Shown: in pieces, positions 33,431 through 42,230 of the stretch | Layout of the letters: each line of letters starts with the position of its first letter | How positions within the stretch are numbered: the first letter of the stretch is position 1 | DNA from: Pseudomonadota bacterium | Lineage (GTDB): Bacteria; Pseudomonadota; Alphaproteobacteria; Rhizobiales; Xanthobacteraceae | NCBI GenBank assembly: GCA_023387735.1 | Contig: JAEWHP010000030.1 | Coordinates: 15,196-79,195, forward strand | DNA length: 64,000 bases | Direction of reading: 5' to 3' | Program-made: the position numbers and the translations under genes | Notes under the pieces: model-generated | The model's input: only the letters and a program-made list of their open reading frames with translations | What the model was told of the DNA's origin: nothing | The model's database searches: none

Positions 33431-33477
33431 GGGATGGTTTCTCCGGAACGTGCTGGTAGACGAATGGTGAGGGTGGA

Positions 33478-33867
33478 TCAGGCGGTGCGGCGCTTGGCGG
33501 TCACTTCGATCTCGATCTTCATCTCGGGCTTGTAGAGGCCCGCGACGACAAGAAGGGTTGTGGCCGGGCGAATCTCGCCGAACACCTCGCCGCAGACCGC
33601 GAAGAATGCGTCCGCATCCGAAAGGTCTGTGATGTAGTAGGTCGCGCGGACGATATCGGCCATCGCGAAGCCGCCCTCCTTGAGAGCTGCCTCGATGTTC
33701 CTAAAGCAGTTGCGTGCCTGGTTTGTGACATCGGCCGGGATGATCATGGTCGTGTAGTCGTAACCGGTGGTGCCGGCGACGAAGGCGAAATCGCCGTCGA
33801 TGACGGCGCGGCTGTAGCCGGCGGCTTTCTCGAATGGCGAGCCGGTAGAAATCAGGCGGCGGGGCAT
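33478..33867 (-). CDS. RidA family protein
   Basis: A 129-residue protein of the YjgF/RidA superfamily. The start at 33867 is where family sequence begins (MPRRLISTGSPFEK); the frame from 33984 adds unrelated residues. YSRAVIDGDFAFVAGTTG and RATYYITDLSDADAFF are typical. The residue equivalent to the Arg that binds enamine/imine carboxylates in true RidA is followed by PATTLLVVAGLYKPEMKIEIE near the end. Such proteins hydrolyse reactive imines made by PLP enzymes, which fits a site beside a PLP-dependent decarboxylase. It probably shares a transcript with hss. Confidence 0.85.
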   Translation of the reverse strand: MPRRLISTGSPFEKAAGYSRAVIDGDFAFVAGTTGYDYTTMIIPADVTNQARNCFRNIEAALKEGGFAMADIVRATYYITDLSDADAFFAVCGEVFGEIRPATTLLVVAGLYKPEMKIEIEVTAKRRTA

Positions 33868-34017
33868 GGCGAACCTCGATCTACTCGATTGTCTTGGGTG
33901 ATCCGCGGGCTGGTTTTGGCGCGGTTTAAGGGCTTTTCGCCCGGCCGCGCAACCCCTCGCGAACGCGCCGCCGGCGCACGCCATGGCGTGCTACCGGAGC
34001 ACTTTTCCGAGGTGGCC

Positions 34018-34617
34018 TCAGGCCACGCGGGGCACCAGCAGCGCCTTCCGGCTCCGCCCTGCCTTTGCCTTCGGCAGCGGTGCGCCCGTGGCGGAGATCA
34101 TGCCCCAGGCGCCATCGAGCGCACCCTCGCGCAGTTCCAGGCCGAGCAGCCGGTCACGCTCAAACGGGCCGGGCAGCGACAACTCGCCGGTATTCCCGCC
34201 CGAAAAGCCGAAGCGGGCGTAATAGGGCGCGTCGCCGAGCAGGATGACCGCGCGATGGCCCCGCGCCTTCGCCGCCGCGATTGCGTGGTCCATCAGCGCG
34301 GCCCCGACGCCGAGCTGACGGGAGGATTCCTCAACCGCCAGCGGGCCGAGCATGAGCGCCGGGAGGCCCCCGGCGCTGACGTGCCACAACCGCACGGTGC
34401 CCACGAGCCGGCCCTGGCGCACCGCCGACAAGGCCAGGCCTTGGGCGGGCGCGCGTCCGTCGCGCAGGCGCTGGCAGGTGCGCGTATGGCGGCTTGCGCC
34501 AAAGCAGGCATCCAGCAGCGCTTCGCGCGCAGCGACGTCCGAGGCTCGTTCCGCACGGATCGCGAACGGAGCGGCATCGGAGAGGGCGGCAATCGTGGTC
34601 TTCCGCAAAGCAGTCAT
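34018..34617 (-). CDS. GNAT family N-acetyltransferase (YhbS-like)
   Basis: A 199-residue acetyltransferase. LGPLAVEESSRQLGVGAALMDHAI near residue 91 contains the acetyl-CoA loop (Q-x-x-G-V-G). ILLGDAPYYARFGF near 126 is the COG3153-type strand and helix. It lies between ornithine decarboxylase and RidA; polyamine acetylation is possible but many members act on other amines or proteins. The substrate is unknown. Confidence 0.82.
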   Translation of the reverse strand: MTALRKTTIAALSDAAPFAIRAERASDVAAREALLDACFGASRHTRTCQRLRDGRAPAQGLALSAVRQGRLVGTVRLWHVSAGGLPALMLGPLAVEESSRQLGVGAALMDHAIAAAKARGHRAVILLGDAPYYARFGFSGGNTGELSLPGPFERDRLLGLELREGALDGAWGMISATGAPLPKAKAGRSRKALLVPRVA

Positions 34618-34689
34618 GGCACGTCAGTCCCCGCTCCGAACGGCGGTGAGGCCGCAGGAAGCGTTGTCAGGAAAATCGCAATGAGGGGA

Positions 34690-34711
34690 GGGAGCCGGCG
34701 CACCGGCTCCC
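34690..34711 (-). terminator. Hairpin after ornithine decarboxylase
   Basis: GGGAGCCGG and CCGGCTCCC pair perfectly around CGCA, 26 bases past the decarboxylase stop. There is no strong U run, so it may protect the 3' end as much as terminate. Confidence 0.5.
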
Positions 34712-34736
34712 GATTGATCGAGCCTCTAACGAGGCG

Positions 34737-35879
34737 TCAGATGTGGTAGGTCCGCAGCGGCGGGATGCCGTTGAACGCCACCGACGAGTAGGTCGACGTA
34801 TACGCGCCGGTGCCTTCGATCAGCAGCTTGTCGCCGATCTCGAGCGTCACCGGAAGCGGGTACGGCATCTTCTCGTACAGCACGTCGGCGCTATCGCAGG
34901 TCGGACCTGCGAGCACGCACGGCGTCATGTCCGCACCGTCATGCGGGGTGCGGATGGCGTAGCGGATCGACTCGTCCATCGTCTCGGCGAGACCGCCGAA
35001 CTTGCCGATGTCGAGATACACCCAGCGCACCTCGTCCTCGTCGCTCTTCCTGGAGATCAGGACGACTTCGGTCTCGATGATCCCGGCATTACCGACCATG
35101 CCGCGGCCCGGCTCGATGATCGTCTCCGGGATCTGGTTGCCGAAGTGCTTGCGCAGCGCACGGAAGATCGACCGGCCGTACTGAACGACCGGAGGAACGT
35201 CCTTGAGGTACCTGGTCGGGAAGCCGCCGCCCATGTTGACCATGGAGAGGCTGATCCCGCGCTCGGCGCAGTCGCGGAACACCGTCGAGGCCATCGACAG
35301 GGCGCGGTCCCACGCCTTCACCTTGCGCTGCTGCGAGCCGACATGGAACGAAATGCCGCATGGCTCCAGGCCCAGGCGCTTGGCGAGGTCGAGCACCTCC
35401 ACCGCCATCTCCGGATCGCAGCCGAACTTGCGCGACAGCGGCCACTCGGCGCCTGCGCAATCGTAGAGAATGCGGCAGAACACCTTGGCGCCGGGGGCGG
35501 CACGGGCGATCTTTTCGACTTCGGCGGCGCAGTCGACCGCGAACAGGCGAATCCCGAGCGCGAAGGCGCGCGCGATATCGCGCTCCTTCTTGATCGTGTT
35601 GCCATAGGAGATGCGGTCCGGCGTCGCACCGGCGGCCAGCGCCATTTCGATCTCGGCAACGGTCGCCGTGTCGAAGCACGAGCCCATCGAGGCCAGCAGC
35701 GACAGGACTTCGGGCGCAGGGTTTGCCTTGACCGCGTAGAACACGCGGCTGTCCGGCAACGCCTTCGCGAAGGTCTGGTAGTTGTCGCGCACGACTTCGA
35801 GGTCGACGACGAGGCACGGCTCGGTGTCGAGGCCCTCGCTGCGGCGGTTGCGCAGGAATTCCTGAATACGTTCGGTCAT
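34737..35879 (-). CDS. Ornithine decarboxylase, alanine-racemase-fold (group IV) type
   Basis: A 380-residue PLP enzyme converting ornithine to putrescine. Lys51 in YAVKANP binds PLP. Other fold-III marks are HVGSQ near 198, GGGFP near 229 and EPGRGMVG near 271 for phosphate binding. The catalytic Cys328 lies in GPTCDSADVLYE, and TYSSVAFNG follows near the end. The CDSAD sequence distinguishes ornithine from diaminopimelate decarboxylases. Its putrescine feeds the homospermidine synthase gene on the same strand. A long structured leader lies upstream (see the speF candidate), so attenuation by a polyamine-pathway signal is likely. Confidence 0.92.
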   Translation of the reverse strand: MTERIQEFLRNRRSEGLDTEPCLVVDLEVVRDNYQTFAKALPDSRVFYAVKANPAPEVLSLLASMGSCFDTATVAEIEMALAAGATPDRISYGNTIKKERDIARAFALGIRLFAVDCAAEVEKIARAAPGAKVFCRILYDCAGAEWPLSRKFGCDPEMAVEVLDLAKRLGLEPCGISFHVGSQQRKVKAWDRALSMASTVFRDCAERGISLSMVNMGGGFPTRYLKDVPPVVQYGRSIFRALRKHFGNQIPETIIEPGRGMVGNAGIIETEVVLISRKSDEDEVRWVYLDIGKFGGLAETMDESIRYAIRTPHDGADMTPCVLAGPTCDSADVLYEKMPYPLPVTLEIGDKLLIEGTGAYTSTYSSVAFNGIPPLRTYHI

Positions 35880-35999
35880 GGCACTCTCCCAACGGCCCAG
35901 CGACGGGCGCGTTCAAACAGTTCTCGGGCCTGAGCGCTTCGGCCTTGTCGCACGATGGAGACGCGACAAAGCCTCGAACTCGAGGACCGAATTGTGCTG

Positions 36000-36345
36000 C
36001 CGTGGATTGGTTGGGAGATTTCCCGCCCGCACACCTGGCAATGAAGGACAAGCCTTTTCAGTAGCCCGCGCCGGCGGTGGAATGCCGGTAGAGACCAAAA
36101 AAGCCCGATCCGTCGTTGCTTTAAGTCGCGTCCCCCGTTGAGAGCGGGGTGCGCCGGTTCGCCTCCGGCTGCCAGTCACGGTTGCAAAAGATGGTGAGAC
36201 CTTCAACGGCATCCCTGGAGAGAGATGCTGGCCGCGCTTTGTGCGACCCTCGGTTCTTCCATCCCTTGGCGGCTGTCCGGCCTCTTGTCCGGATACCTAC
36301 CGACTGACACACGACCACAGGCACGTGCGAAATTGGGCAAGGCTG
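36000..36345 (-). ncRNA. Candidate speF-type leader RNA of ornithine decarboxylase
   Basis: Read on the minus strand, about 450 bases separate a possible start near 36345 from the decarboxylase ATG. Four local hairpins occur in a row: TCCGG/CCGGA, GCATC/GATGC, GCCGG-AGGCGAA-CCGGC and CCCCG-CTCTCAA-CGGGG. They are followed by a T6 tract (36097-36102) and another CCGGC/GCCGG hairpin. The speF motif (Corbino and colleagues) is a known cis-regulatory RNA of alphaproteobacterial ornithine decarboxylase genes, so its presence here is expected. I cannot align to the covariance model, and boundaries are approximate. Confidence 0.5.
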
Positions 36346-36581
36346 GAAATAAGAGTTTTGAGCCCGCTTCGCAACATATTTTTTAGGGTGGGGACAAATT
36401 TCCCTAACGTGTGATTACGAACGCGTTCGCAGCGCGCGCGGCGAAGTCAAATATGAATGGACGTTAAGATTCTCGGGCGACGCGGCGGTCATTTAGCGCC
36501 TGTGCCGCAGCGGTTTTTCGCATCCCGTATCAGGTGAGCTCGTTGCGTGCGATGTGAGAAGCGTCGCGCGCGCACGCCGCG
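36346..36581. other. Intergenic stretch upstream of the decarboxylase leader
   Basis: This AT-richer stretch holds a possible minus-strand promoter (TTGCGA at 36374-36369, TTATTT at 36352-36347) and an inverted repeat TTAGGG (36383-36388) / CCCTAA (36402-36407) just upstream of it. No gene is seen. Confidence 0.35.
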
Positions 36582-36839
36582 TCAGCCGCGCTTCGTAAAC
36601 GGCTCGATGCGCTGCGCCGCGCGGATGAAGCCGATCATGATCATCACGCCGATCGCAAACAGCACCGCCTGCAGGATGTGCGCGCTGGTGTCGTTCAGCC
36701 CGAACAGGATCGCGAGCGCCCAGCCGCCGGCGAAGGCCGCGCCGAACACTTCCGCGCCGATCAGGATCGCCGCCGAAATGACGGTGATGACGCTCGGCCA
36801 GACGATCTCGCGGGAGGTGGAAGCGGGCTGTGGGCTCAT
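36582..36839 (-). CDS. Small two-helix membrane protein, unknown function
   Basis: An 85-residue protein with two predicted membrane helices (about 12-38 and 48-70). The start at 36839 (MSPQPAS) is preferred to 36887 because AGACAGGACC lies just upstream and the first residues of the longer frame look random. The C-terminus is basic (RAAQRIEPFTKRG). No family is recognised. Confidence 0.6.
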   Translation of the reverse strand: MSPQPASTSREIVWPSVITVISAAILIGAEVFGAAFAGGWALAILFGLNDTSAHILQAVLFAIGVMIMIGFIRAAQRIEPFTKRG

Positions 36840-36942
36840 GGAACAGGTCCTGTCTAAGGGGGGGCAATCTCTCCGAAAAGGGCCCATCTATCAAGCGTAA
36901 AAGGCCCAAAAATGCCGCATCGCGTGATATAGATTGCCGCAT

Positions 36943-37043
36943 GTTCCAGAGCGTTTTCGCGTGAATTTGATGCCGGTTCGCGCGAGAAAAAATGCATCAA
37001 AAACAAGGCTTGGAGCCCGGTCCTGATTGGAACAGGACCGAGA
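36943..37043. repeat. Dispersed repeat of the GAGCGTTTTC family with terminal hairpin
   Basis: The order TTCCAGAGCGTTTTC, TGCCGGTTCGCG, AATGCATCAAAA, GGAGCCCGGTCCTG and CAGGACCG matches, from memory, an element found many times in Bradyrhizobium intergenic DNA. Its right end is a hairpin CGGTCCTG/CAGGACCG (37018-37040). It sits upstream of the M3 peptidase gene. Confidence 0.6.
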
Positions 37044-37073
37044 GATGTTCCAGCGGATGAAACGGGAATTGTG

Positions 37074-39164
37074 ATGTCAGATACCCCGCAGACGCCTGCC
37101 CCGCCGGAAGCCGGCGAAAACCCGCTGCTCAAGCCGTGGCAGACACCGTTCGAGACGCCGCCGTTCGCCGAGATCGAGCCGCAGCATTTCCTGCCCGCCT
37201 TCGAGCAGGCCTTTGTCGATCATGCCGCCGAGATCACGGCGATCACGCATGATCCTTCCTTGCCCGACTTCGCCAATACCATCACCGCGCTGGAGCGCTC
37301 CGGCAAGCTGCTCTCCAGGGTCTCGGCCGTGTTCTACGACCTGGTCTCGGCGCACTCCAATCCGGCGATCCTGGAGATCGACACGGAGGTGTCGTTGCGG
37401 ATGGCGCGGCACTGGAATCCGATCATGATGAACGCTGTGCTGTTTGGCCGCATCGCGATGCTGCACGAGAAGCGAGCTGCGCTCGGCCTGACCGGCGAGC
37501 AACTGCGGCTGCTGGAGCGCACCTACACCAATTTCCACCGCGCCGGCGCCGGCCTCGACGAGGCCGCCAAGAAGCGCCGGGCCGAGATCAACGAGCGGCT
37601 GGCGCAACTCGGCACCTCGTTCAGCCACCACCTGCTCGGCGACGAGCAGGACTGGTTCATGGAGCTCGGCGAGGACGACCGCGCCGGGCTTCCCGAGGCC
37701 TTCGTGGCTTCCGCGAAGGCGGCCGCCGAAGAACGTGACATGGCCGGCAAGGCGATCGTGACGCTGTCGCGCTCCTCCGTCGAGCCGTTCCTGAAGAGCT
37801 CGTCGCGCCGCGACCTGCGCGAGAAGGTGTATCGGGCCTTCACCGCGCGCGGCGACAACGGCAACGCCAACGACAACAATGCCACCATCGTGGAAATTCT
37901 GGCCCTGCGGGAGGAAGCCGCGAAGATCATGGGCTTCCCGACCTACGCCGCCTACCGGCTGGAGGATTCCATGGCCAAGACGCCGGAGGCCGTGCGCGGC
38001 CTGCTGGAGCGGGTCTGGAAGCCCGCCCGCGCCCGCGCGTTGGCCGATCGCGACGCCCTGCAGGAGCTGATCGCGGAGGAGGGCGGCAACTTCACCCTCG
38101 CCCCCTGGGACTGGCGCTACTACGCCGAGATCCTGCGGCAGCGCCGCGCCAATTTCGACGAGGCCGCGATCAAGCCGTACCTGGTGCTCGACCACATGAT
38201 CGAGGCTGCCTTCGACTGCGCCACGCGCCTGTTCGGTGTCACCTTCTCTGAACTCAAGGATGTCCCGGTCTGGCATCCGGACGTCCGGGTCTGGGAGGTC
38301 AAGGGGCCTGACGGCAAGCACAAGGCGCTGTTCTATGGCGATTACTTCGCCAGGCCCTCCAAGCGCTCCGGCGCCTGGATGACCTCGCTGCGCGACCAGC
38401 AGAAGCTCGACGGCGAGATTGCGCCGCTGATCATCAATGTCTGCAACTTCGCCAAGGGCGCCGACGGCCAGCCCTCGTTGCTGTCGCCCGACGATGCGCG
38501 CACGCTGTTCCACGAGTTCGGCCATGGCCTGCACGGCATGCTTTCCAACGTGACCTATCCTTCGCTGTCGGGAACATCCGTGTTCACCGACTTCGTCGAA
38601 CTGCCCTCCCAGCTCTACGAGCACTGGCAGGAGCAGCCGCAGGTGCTGCGGCAGTTCGCCAGGCATTACGAGACCGGCGAGCCGCTGCCGGACGACCTGC
38701 TGCAGCGCTTCCTTGCCGCCCGCAAATTCAACCAGGGCTTTGCCACCGTGGAGTTCGTTTCCTCGGCCCTGATCGACCTCGAATTCCACACCCAGCCGGC
38801 TGCGGCCAGCCGTGACGTCGGTGCGTTCGAGAAGGCCGAGCTCGAGAAGATCGGCATGCCCGCGGAAATCGCGCTGCGGCACCGGCCCACGCAGTTCGGC
38901 CACATCTTCTCCGGCGACCATTATGCGTCCGGCTATTACAGCTACATGTGGTCGGAGGTGATGGATGCCGACGCGTTCGGCGCCTTCGAGGAGGCCGGCG
39001 ACATCTTCGATCCCGCCACCGCGAAGCGGCTGCACGACGACATCTATTCGTCGGGCGGTTCACGCGAGCCCGAGGAGGCCTATGTCGCCTTCCGCGGCCG
39101 CGAGCCCGAGGCCGACGCGCTGCTGCGCCGGCGCGGCCTGCTCGAAACCCCTGAGGCAGCCTGA
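37074..39164 (+). CDS. M3 family metallopeptidase (oligopeptidase A / Dcp-like)
   Basis: A 696-residue cytosolic zinc peptidase. HEFGH at 480-484 gives two His ligands and the catalytic Glu; the third ligand is the Glu about 28 residues on in FTDFVELPSQLYEHW. The length, the opening LLKPWQTPFETPPFAEI and the end YSYMWSEVMDADAFGAF fit the OpdA/Dcp group, which degrades short peptides. The start at 37074 is ATG; a GTG at 37071 is possible. The DUF1007 gene follows 13 bases later, perhaps on the same transcript. Confidence 0.92.
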   Translation: MSDTPQTPAPPEAGENPLLKPWQTPFETPPFAEIEPQHFLPAFEQAFVDHAAEITAITHDPSLPDFANTITALERSGKLLSRVSAVFYDLVSAHSNPAILEIDTEVSLRMARHWNPIMMNAVLFGRIAMLHEKRAALGLTGEQLRLLERTYTNFHRAGAGLDEAAKKRRAEINERLAQLGTSFSHHLLGDEQDWFMELGEDDRAGLPEAFVASAKAAAEERDMAGKAIVTLSRSSVEPFLKSSSRRDLREKVYRAFTARGDNGNANDNNATIVEILALREEAAKIMGFPTYAAYRLEDSMAKTPEAVRGLLERVWKPARARALADRDALQELIAEEGGNFTLAPWDWRYYAEILRQRRANFDEAAIKPYLVLDHMIEAAFDCATRLFGVTFSELKDVPVWHPDVRVWEVKGPDGKHKALFYGDYFARPSKRSGAWMTSLRDQQKLDGEIAPLIINVCNFAKGADGQPSLLSPDDARTLFHEFGHGLHGMLSNVTYPSLSGTSVFTDFVELPSQLYEHWQEQPQVLRQFARHYETGEPLPDDLLQRFLAARKFNQGFATVEFVSSALIDLEFHTQPAAASRDVGAFEKAELEKIGMPAEIALRHRPTQFGHIFSGDHYASGYYSYMWSEVMDADAFGAFEEAGDIFDPATAKRLHDDIYSSGGSREPEEAYVAFRGREPEADALLRRRGLLETPEAA

Positions 39165-39177
39165 GGTGACGGCAACC

Positions 39178-39813
39178 ATGCAGCGATTATTCGGTCTCTT
39201 CCTGCTCGCCGGCGGCATCGCGCTCGGCGCGGCTCCGGCGCAAGCGCATCCGCATGTCTGGATCACCGCGAAGAGCGAGGTGATCTACGCGCCCGACGGC
39301 TCGATGACGGGCGTCCGCCACGCCTGGACCTTCGACGACATGTTCTCGACCTATGCGCTGCAGGGCATCGAGACCAAGACCAAGGGCGTCTACACCCGCG
39401 AGGATCTCAAACCGCTGGCCCAAACCAATGTCGAGTCGCTGAAGGAGTTCAACTTCTTCACCTTCGCCAAGGCCGACGGCAAGAAATCGAAATTCGTGGA
39501 GCCGGTGGACTACTACCTCGAACACAAGGACGGCGCGCTGACGCTGCATTTCATCCTGCCGCTGAAGGCGCCGGTGACGTCGAAGCAGCTTGCACTGGAA
39601 GTATTCGATCCCTCCTACTTCATCGACTTCAAGTTCGAGGACAAGGATCCGATCAAGCTGGTCGGCGCGCCCGCCGCCTGCCAGATGCAGTTCCAGCGGC
39701 CGAATGACGAAACCGCCAATACCCAGCGCCTGAGCGAGCAGAACTTCATGAACGGCGACAATTCCAACTACGGCGCGATGTTCGCCAACAAGATCATGGT
39801 GAATTGCCCGTGA
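39178..39813 (+). CDS. DUF1007 family periplasmic protein, partner of the NicO exporter
   Basis: A 211-residue protein with a signal peptide cut after AQA (about residue 22). The mature start HPHVWITAKSEV, with two early His, and HAWTFDDMFSTYALQG are diagnostic for DUF1007. Members are regularly encoded next to NicO/RcnA-like exporters, so a role in periplasmic metal capture or gating is likely. The stop overlaps the start of the transporter gene (GTGA). Confidence 0.85.
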   Translation: MQRLFGLFLLAGGIALGAAPAQAHPHVWITAKSEVIYAPDGSMTGVRHAWTFDDMFSTYALQGIETKTKGVYTREDLKPLAQTNVESLKEFNFFTFAKADGKKSKFVEPVDYYLEHKDGALTLHFILPLKAPVTSKQLALEVFDPSYFIDFKFEDKDPIKLVGAPAACQMQFQRPNDETANTQRLSEQNFMNGDNSNYGAMFANKIMVNCP

Positions 39814-40913
39814 GGCGGATGCCCGCCGGCCTTGCGCGAGGCGTCGCCTTTACCGTTGCTGCATTGTCGGCTGTCATCGTCCTCGACGCTGCCGTACACG
39901 TCGTGATGGCGCAAAATCCGTTCGGCGGCCCGCGGCCTGCGGCCCAGCCGCAAGCCGGCGGCATCTTCGGGTGGATTCTCGCCAAGCAATCCGAATTCTA
40001 CCGGGAGATGTCGTCGACGATTCGCGCGGCAAAATCGGACGGCAGCGCGGTGTGGACGCTGCTCACGATTTCCTTCGCCTACGGCATCTTTCACGCCGCC
40101 GGTCCCGGCCACGGCAAGGCGGTGATCTCGTCCTATCTGGTCGCGAACGAGGAAACTGCGCGGCGCGGCATCGTGCTGTCGTTTGCCTCGGCGATGCTGC
40201 AGGCGCTGGTGGCGGTGGCGCTGGTTGCGGTGATGGCCTGGCTGCTTTCTTCCACCGCAAAGACGATGTGCTCGGCGGAGAAGGCGATCGAGATCGTCAG
40301 CTACGCCCTGATCGCGGCCTTCGGCGCCCGGCTGGTCTGGACCAAGGGCGGCGGGTTCATGCGCGCGCTGCAGTCGAAGCCGGTGCCCGCGATGGCCGTC
40401 GCGCATGATCACGGCCACGCGCACCACGATCATCATCACCACGATCATCATCACGGCCACGATCATCATGTCCCTGACCATGCACACCATGAACATGCGC
40501 ACGGCCACGGCCATGTTCACGACGAGCATTGCGGCCATTCGCATGGGCCGACGCCGGATCAACTCGCCGGCCCCGGCGGCTGGCAACGCGGCCTCGGCGC
40601 GATCTTCGCCGTTGGCTTGCGACCGTGCTCGGGCGCGATCCTGGTGCTCGTGTTTGCGCTGGCGCAGGGCCTGTTCTGGGCCGGCATTGCGGCGACCTTC
40701 GTGATGGGGCTCGGCACCGCGATCACGGTCGCGACGATTGCGGTCGTCGCCGTGTCCGCCAAGGGTCTCGCCCGGCGGCTCAGCTCGGCGAGCGAAGGCG
40801 GCGGCACGCTTGTCATGCGCGGCATCGAGTTCGGCGCCGCAGGCCTGGTGCTGCTGTTTGGCCTCGGCCTGCTGTTCGGCTATCTCGCCGCCGAACGCGC
40901 GACCTGTCTGTGA
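39810..40913 (+). CDS. NicO/RcnA-like nickel/cobalt (or zinc) exporter with His-rich loop
   Basis: A 367-residue membrane protein. FHAAGPGHGKAVISSYLV near residue 94 is the NicO signature helix, and GLRPCSGAILVLVFALAQG near 268 opens the second half. Between them a cytoplasmic loop (about 200-248) carries more than 20 His alternating with Asp, a metal-sensing or buffering tail. The start is GTG 39810, overlapping the DUF1007 stop; TTG 39804 and ATG 39819 are alternatives. Export of Ni2+ or Co2+ is inferred from family. A copy with a DUF1007 partner may handle zinc. Confidence 0.85.
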   Translation: MRRMPAGLARGVAFTVAALSAVIVLDAAVHVVMAQNPFGGPRPAAQPQAGGIFGWILAKQSEFYREMSSTIRAAKSDGSAVWTLLTISFAYGIFHAAGPGHGKAVISSYLVANEETARRGIVLSFASAMLQALVAVALVAVMAWLLSSTAKTMCSAEKAIEIVSYALIAAFGARLVWTKGGGFMRALQSKPVPAMAVAHDHGHAHHDHHHHDHHHGHDHHVPDHAHHEHAHGHGHVHDEHCGHSHGPTPDQLAGPGGWQRGLGAIFAVGLRPCSGAILVLVFALAQGLFWAGIAATFVMGLGTAITVATIAVVAVSAKGLARRLSSASEGGGTLVMRGIEFGAAGLVLLFGLGLLFGYLAAERATCL

Positions 40914-40958
40914 ACGCAGGGCGGATCGGGTGATCCGCCATGCTTCAATGTCCCAATC

Positions 40959-41957
40959 TCACTCCGGCTTGATCCCGGCTGCTTTCATGATCGGCAGCAG
41001 CCGTGCCTGCTCGCTGTCGCGGAAGGCCGAGGCCTCGGCCATCGATGTCGGCCAGGTCGATGCGCCGAGGTCGCCATATCGCGTCTTGACGCCGGGATCG
41101 GCGAGCGCCTTGGCGGTGAGGGCGTTGATCTGCGCCACCAGATCCGCCGGCATGTTCGCCGGCCCGATCAGGGTGGTCCATGAGGTCATCGCATATCCCG
41201 GCAGAACTTCGGCCATGGTCGGCACATCGGGAAGTTCGGGGATGCGCGTTTTCGAAGTGACGGCTACCGGCTTGATCAGGCCGGATCGCACGCTCGGCAG
41301 CGAACCCGGCAGATTGTCGAACAGCAAGTCGACGCGGCCGCCCAGCAGGTCGGTCAGCGCCGGTGCGGCGCCCTTGTAGGGGATATGGACGACCTCCACG
41401 CCCGCCATGCTGTTCATCATCTCGCCGGACAGATGCAACGTCGTGCCGAAGCCGGCTGAGGCATAGGTGTATTTGCGCGGCTCCTTCTTGAACGCGGCCA
41501 GCAACTCCTTCAGATCCGAGGAGAACAGATCCTTCTTGGCAACCAGGATGTTCGGCAACTGCCACATGCCGGAGATAAACGTGAAATCGCGGACCGGATC
41601 ATAAGGAAGCTTGGCATAGCTGCCGATCGCAAGCACGTTGCTGGCGATGCCGCCAAGTCCGACGGTGTATCCGTCCGGTGCTGACTTCGCGACCGTATCC
41701 GCTCCCAGCGCGCCGCCCGCTCCGGCGCGGTTCTCGACCACGAACGATTGCCCGGAAAGTTCACTCATCTTCTGGCAGAGGATGCGCGAGAGTGAATCGG
41801 TTGCCCCTCCCGCCGGAAAGCCGTTGACGTAGCGCACCGGCCGTGCCGGCCACGCTTCCTGTGCGCTGGTTATATGCGGCGCAACGAATGGTGCGGCGAT
41901 CGATCCGCCGAGAAGGGACAGCAAGCGGCGGCGGTTCACGGACGTGGGCGTCGGCAT
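40959..41957 (-). CDS. Tripartite tricarboxylate transporter substrate-binding protein (Bug family)
   Basis: A 332-residue periplasmic protein with a twin-arginine-like signal (NRRRLLSLLGG) and cleavage after SAQ near residue 33. Bug-family marks are RPVRYVNGFPAGGATD near 40, ENRAGAGGALGADTVAKSAPDGYT near 75 and YASAGFGTTLHLSGEMM near 142. The start at 41957 has GGAGGAAG directly upstream. No TctA/TctB membrane genes are nearby, as is common for these orphan binding proteins. The ligand, probably a carboxylate, is unknown. Confidence 0.87.
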   Translation of the reverse strand: MPTPTSVNRRRLLSLLGGSIAAPFVAPHITSAQEAWPARPVRYVNGFPAGGATDSLSRILCQKMSELSGQSFVVENRAGAGGALGADTVAKSAPDGYTVGLGGIASNVLAIGSYAKLPYDPVRDFTFISGMWQLPNILVAKKDLFSSDLKELLAAFKKEPRKYTYASAGFGTTLHLSGEMMNSMAGVEVVHIPYKGAAPALTDLLGGRVDLLFDNLPGSLPSVRSGLIKPVAVTSKTRIPELPDVPTMAEVLPGYAMTSWTTLIGPANMPADLVAQINALTAKALADPGVKTRYGDLGASTWPTSMAEASAFRDSEQARLLPIMKAAGIKPE

Positions 41958-42230
41958 CACTTCCTCCATGGATGGTCTGATTGTGCTTGATTGGCCGGGC
42001 GGGGGTCGCTTGAGCCTTCGGATCGAAAAATCCGAACGAAGGCTTCGCTGATCTTGTGCCGACAAGCCGGATCGTACATGCGAGCGCCGCCGCCGTAAGC
42101 GAAATCAGCGCATCGCGCGTCGTAGCCTGGAGCTTCCCGCAGTGCGGCAACTTTTCGATTGCGCCTGCTTTATGGATGGACTTCGTTCGGCTATGCAGAA
42201 ATCAACCAAACACGCACAACCGGGAATTCC

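Noticed and set aside
31688..33535. 615-codon plus-strand frame opposite homospermidine synthase
   Set aside because: Antisense shadow of hss and the RidA gene; no RBS and no family match.
35913..36212. Short minus-strand open frames upstream of ornithine decarboxylase
   Set aside because: They cross the structured leader, lack RBS support and do not resemble known proteins. Only the GTG 36324 frame is kept as a possible leader ORF, mentioned in the findings.
37077..39035. 652-codon minus-strand frame opposite the M3 peptidase
   Set aside because: Antisense shadow of a gene with a clear HEFGH site.
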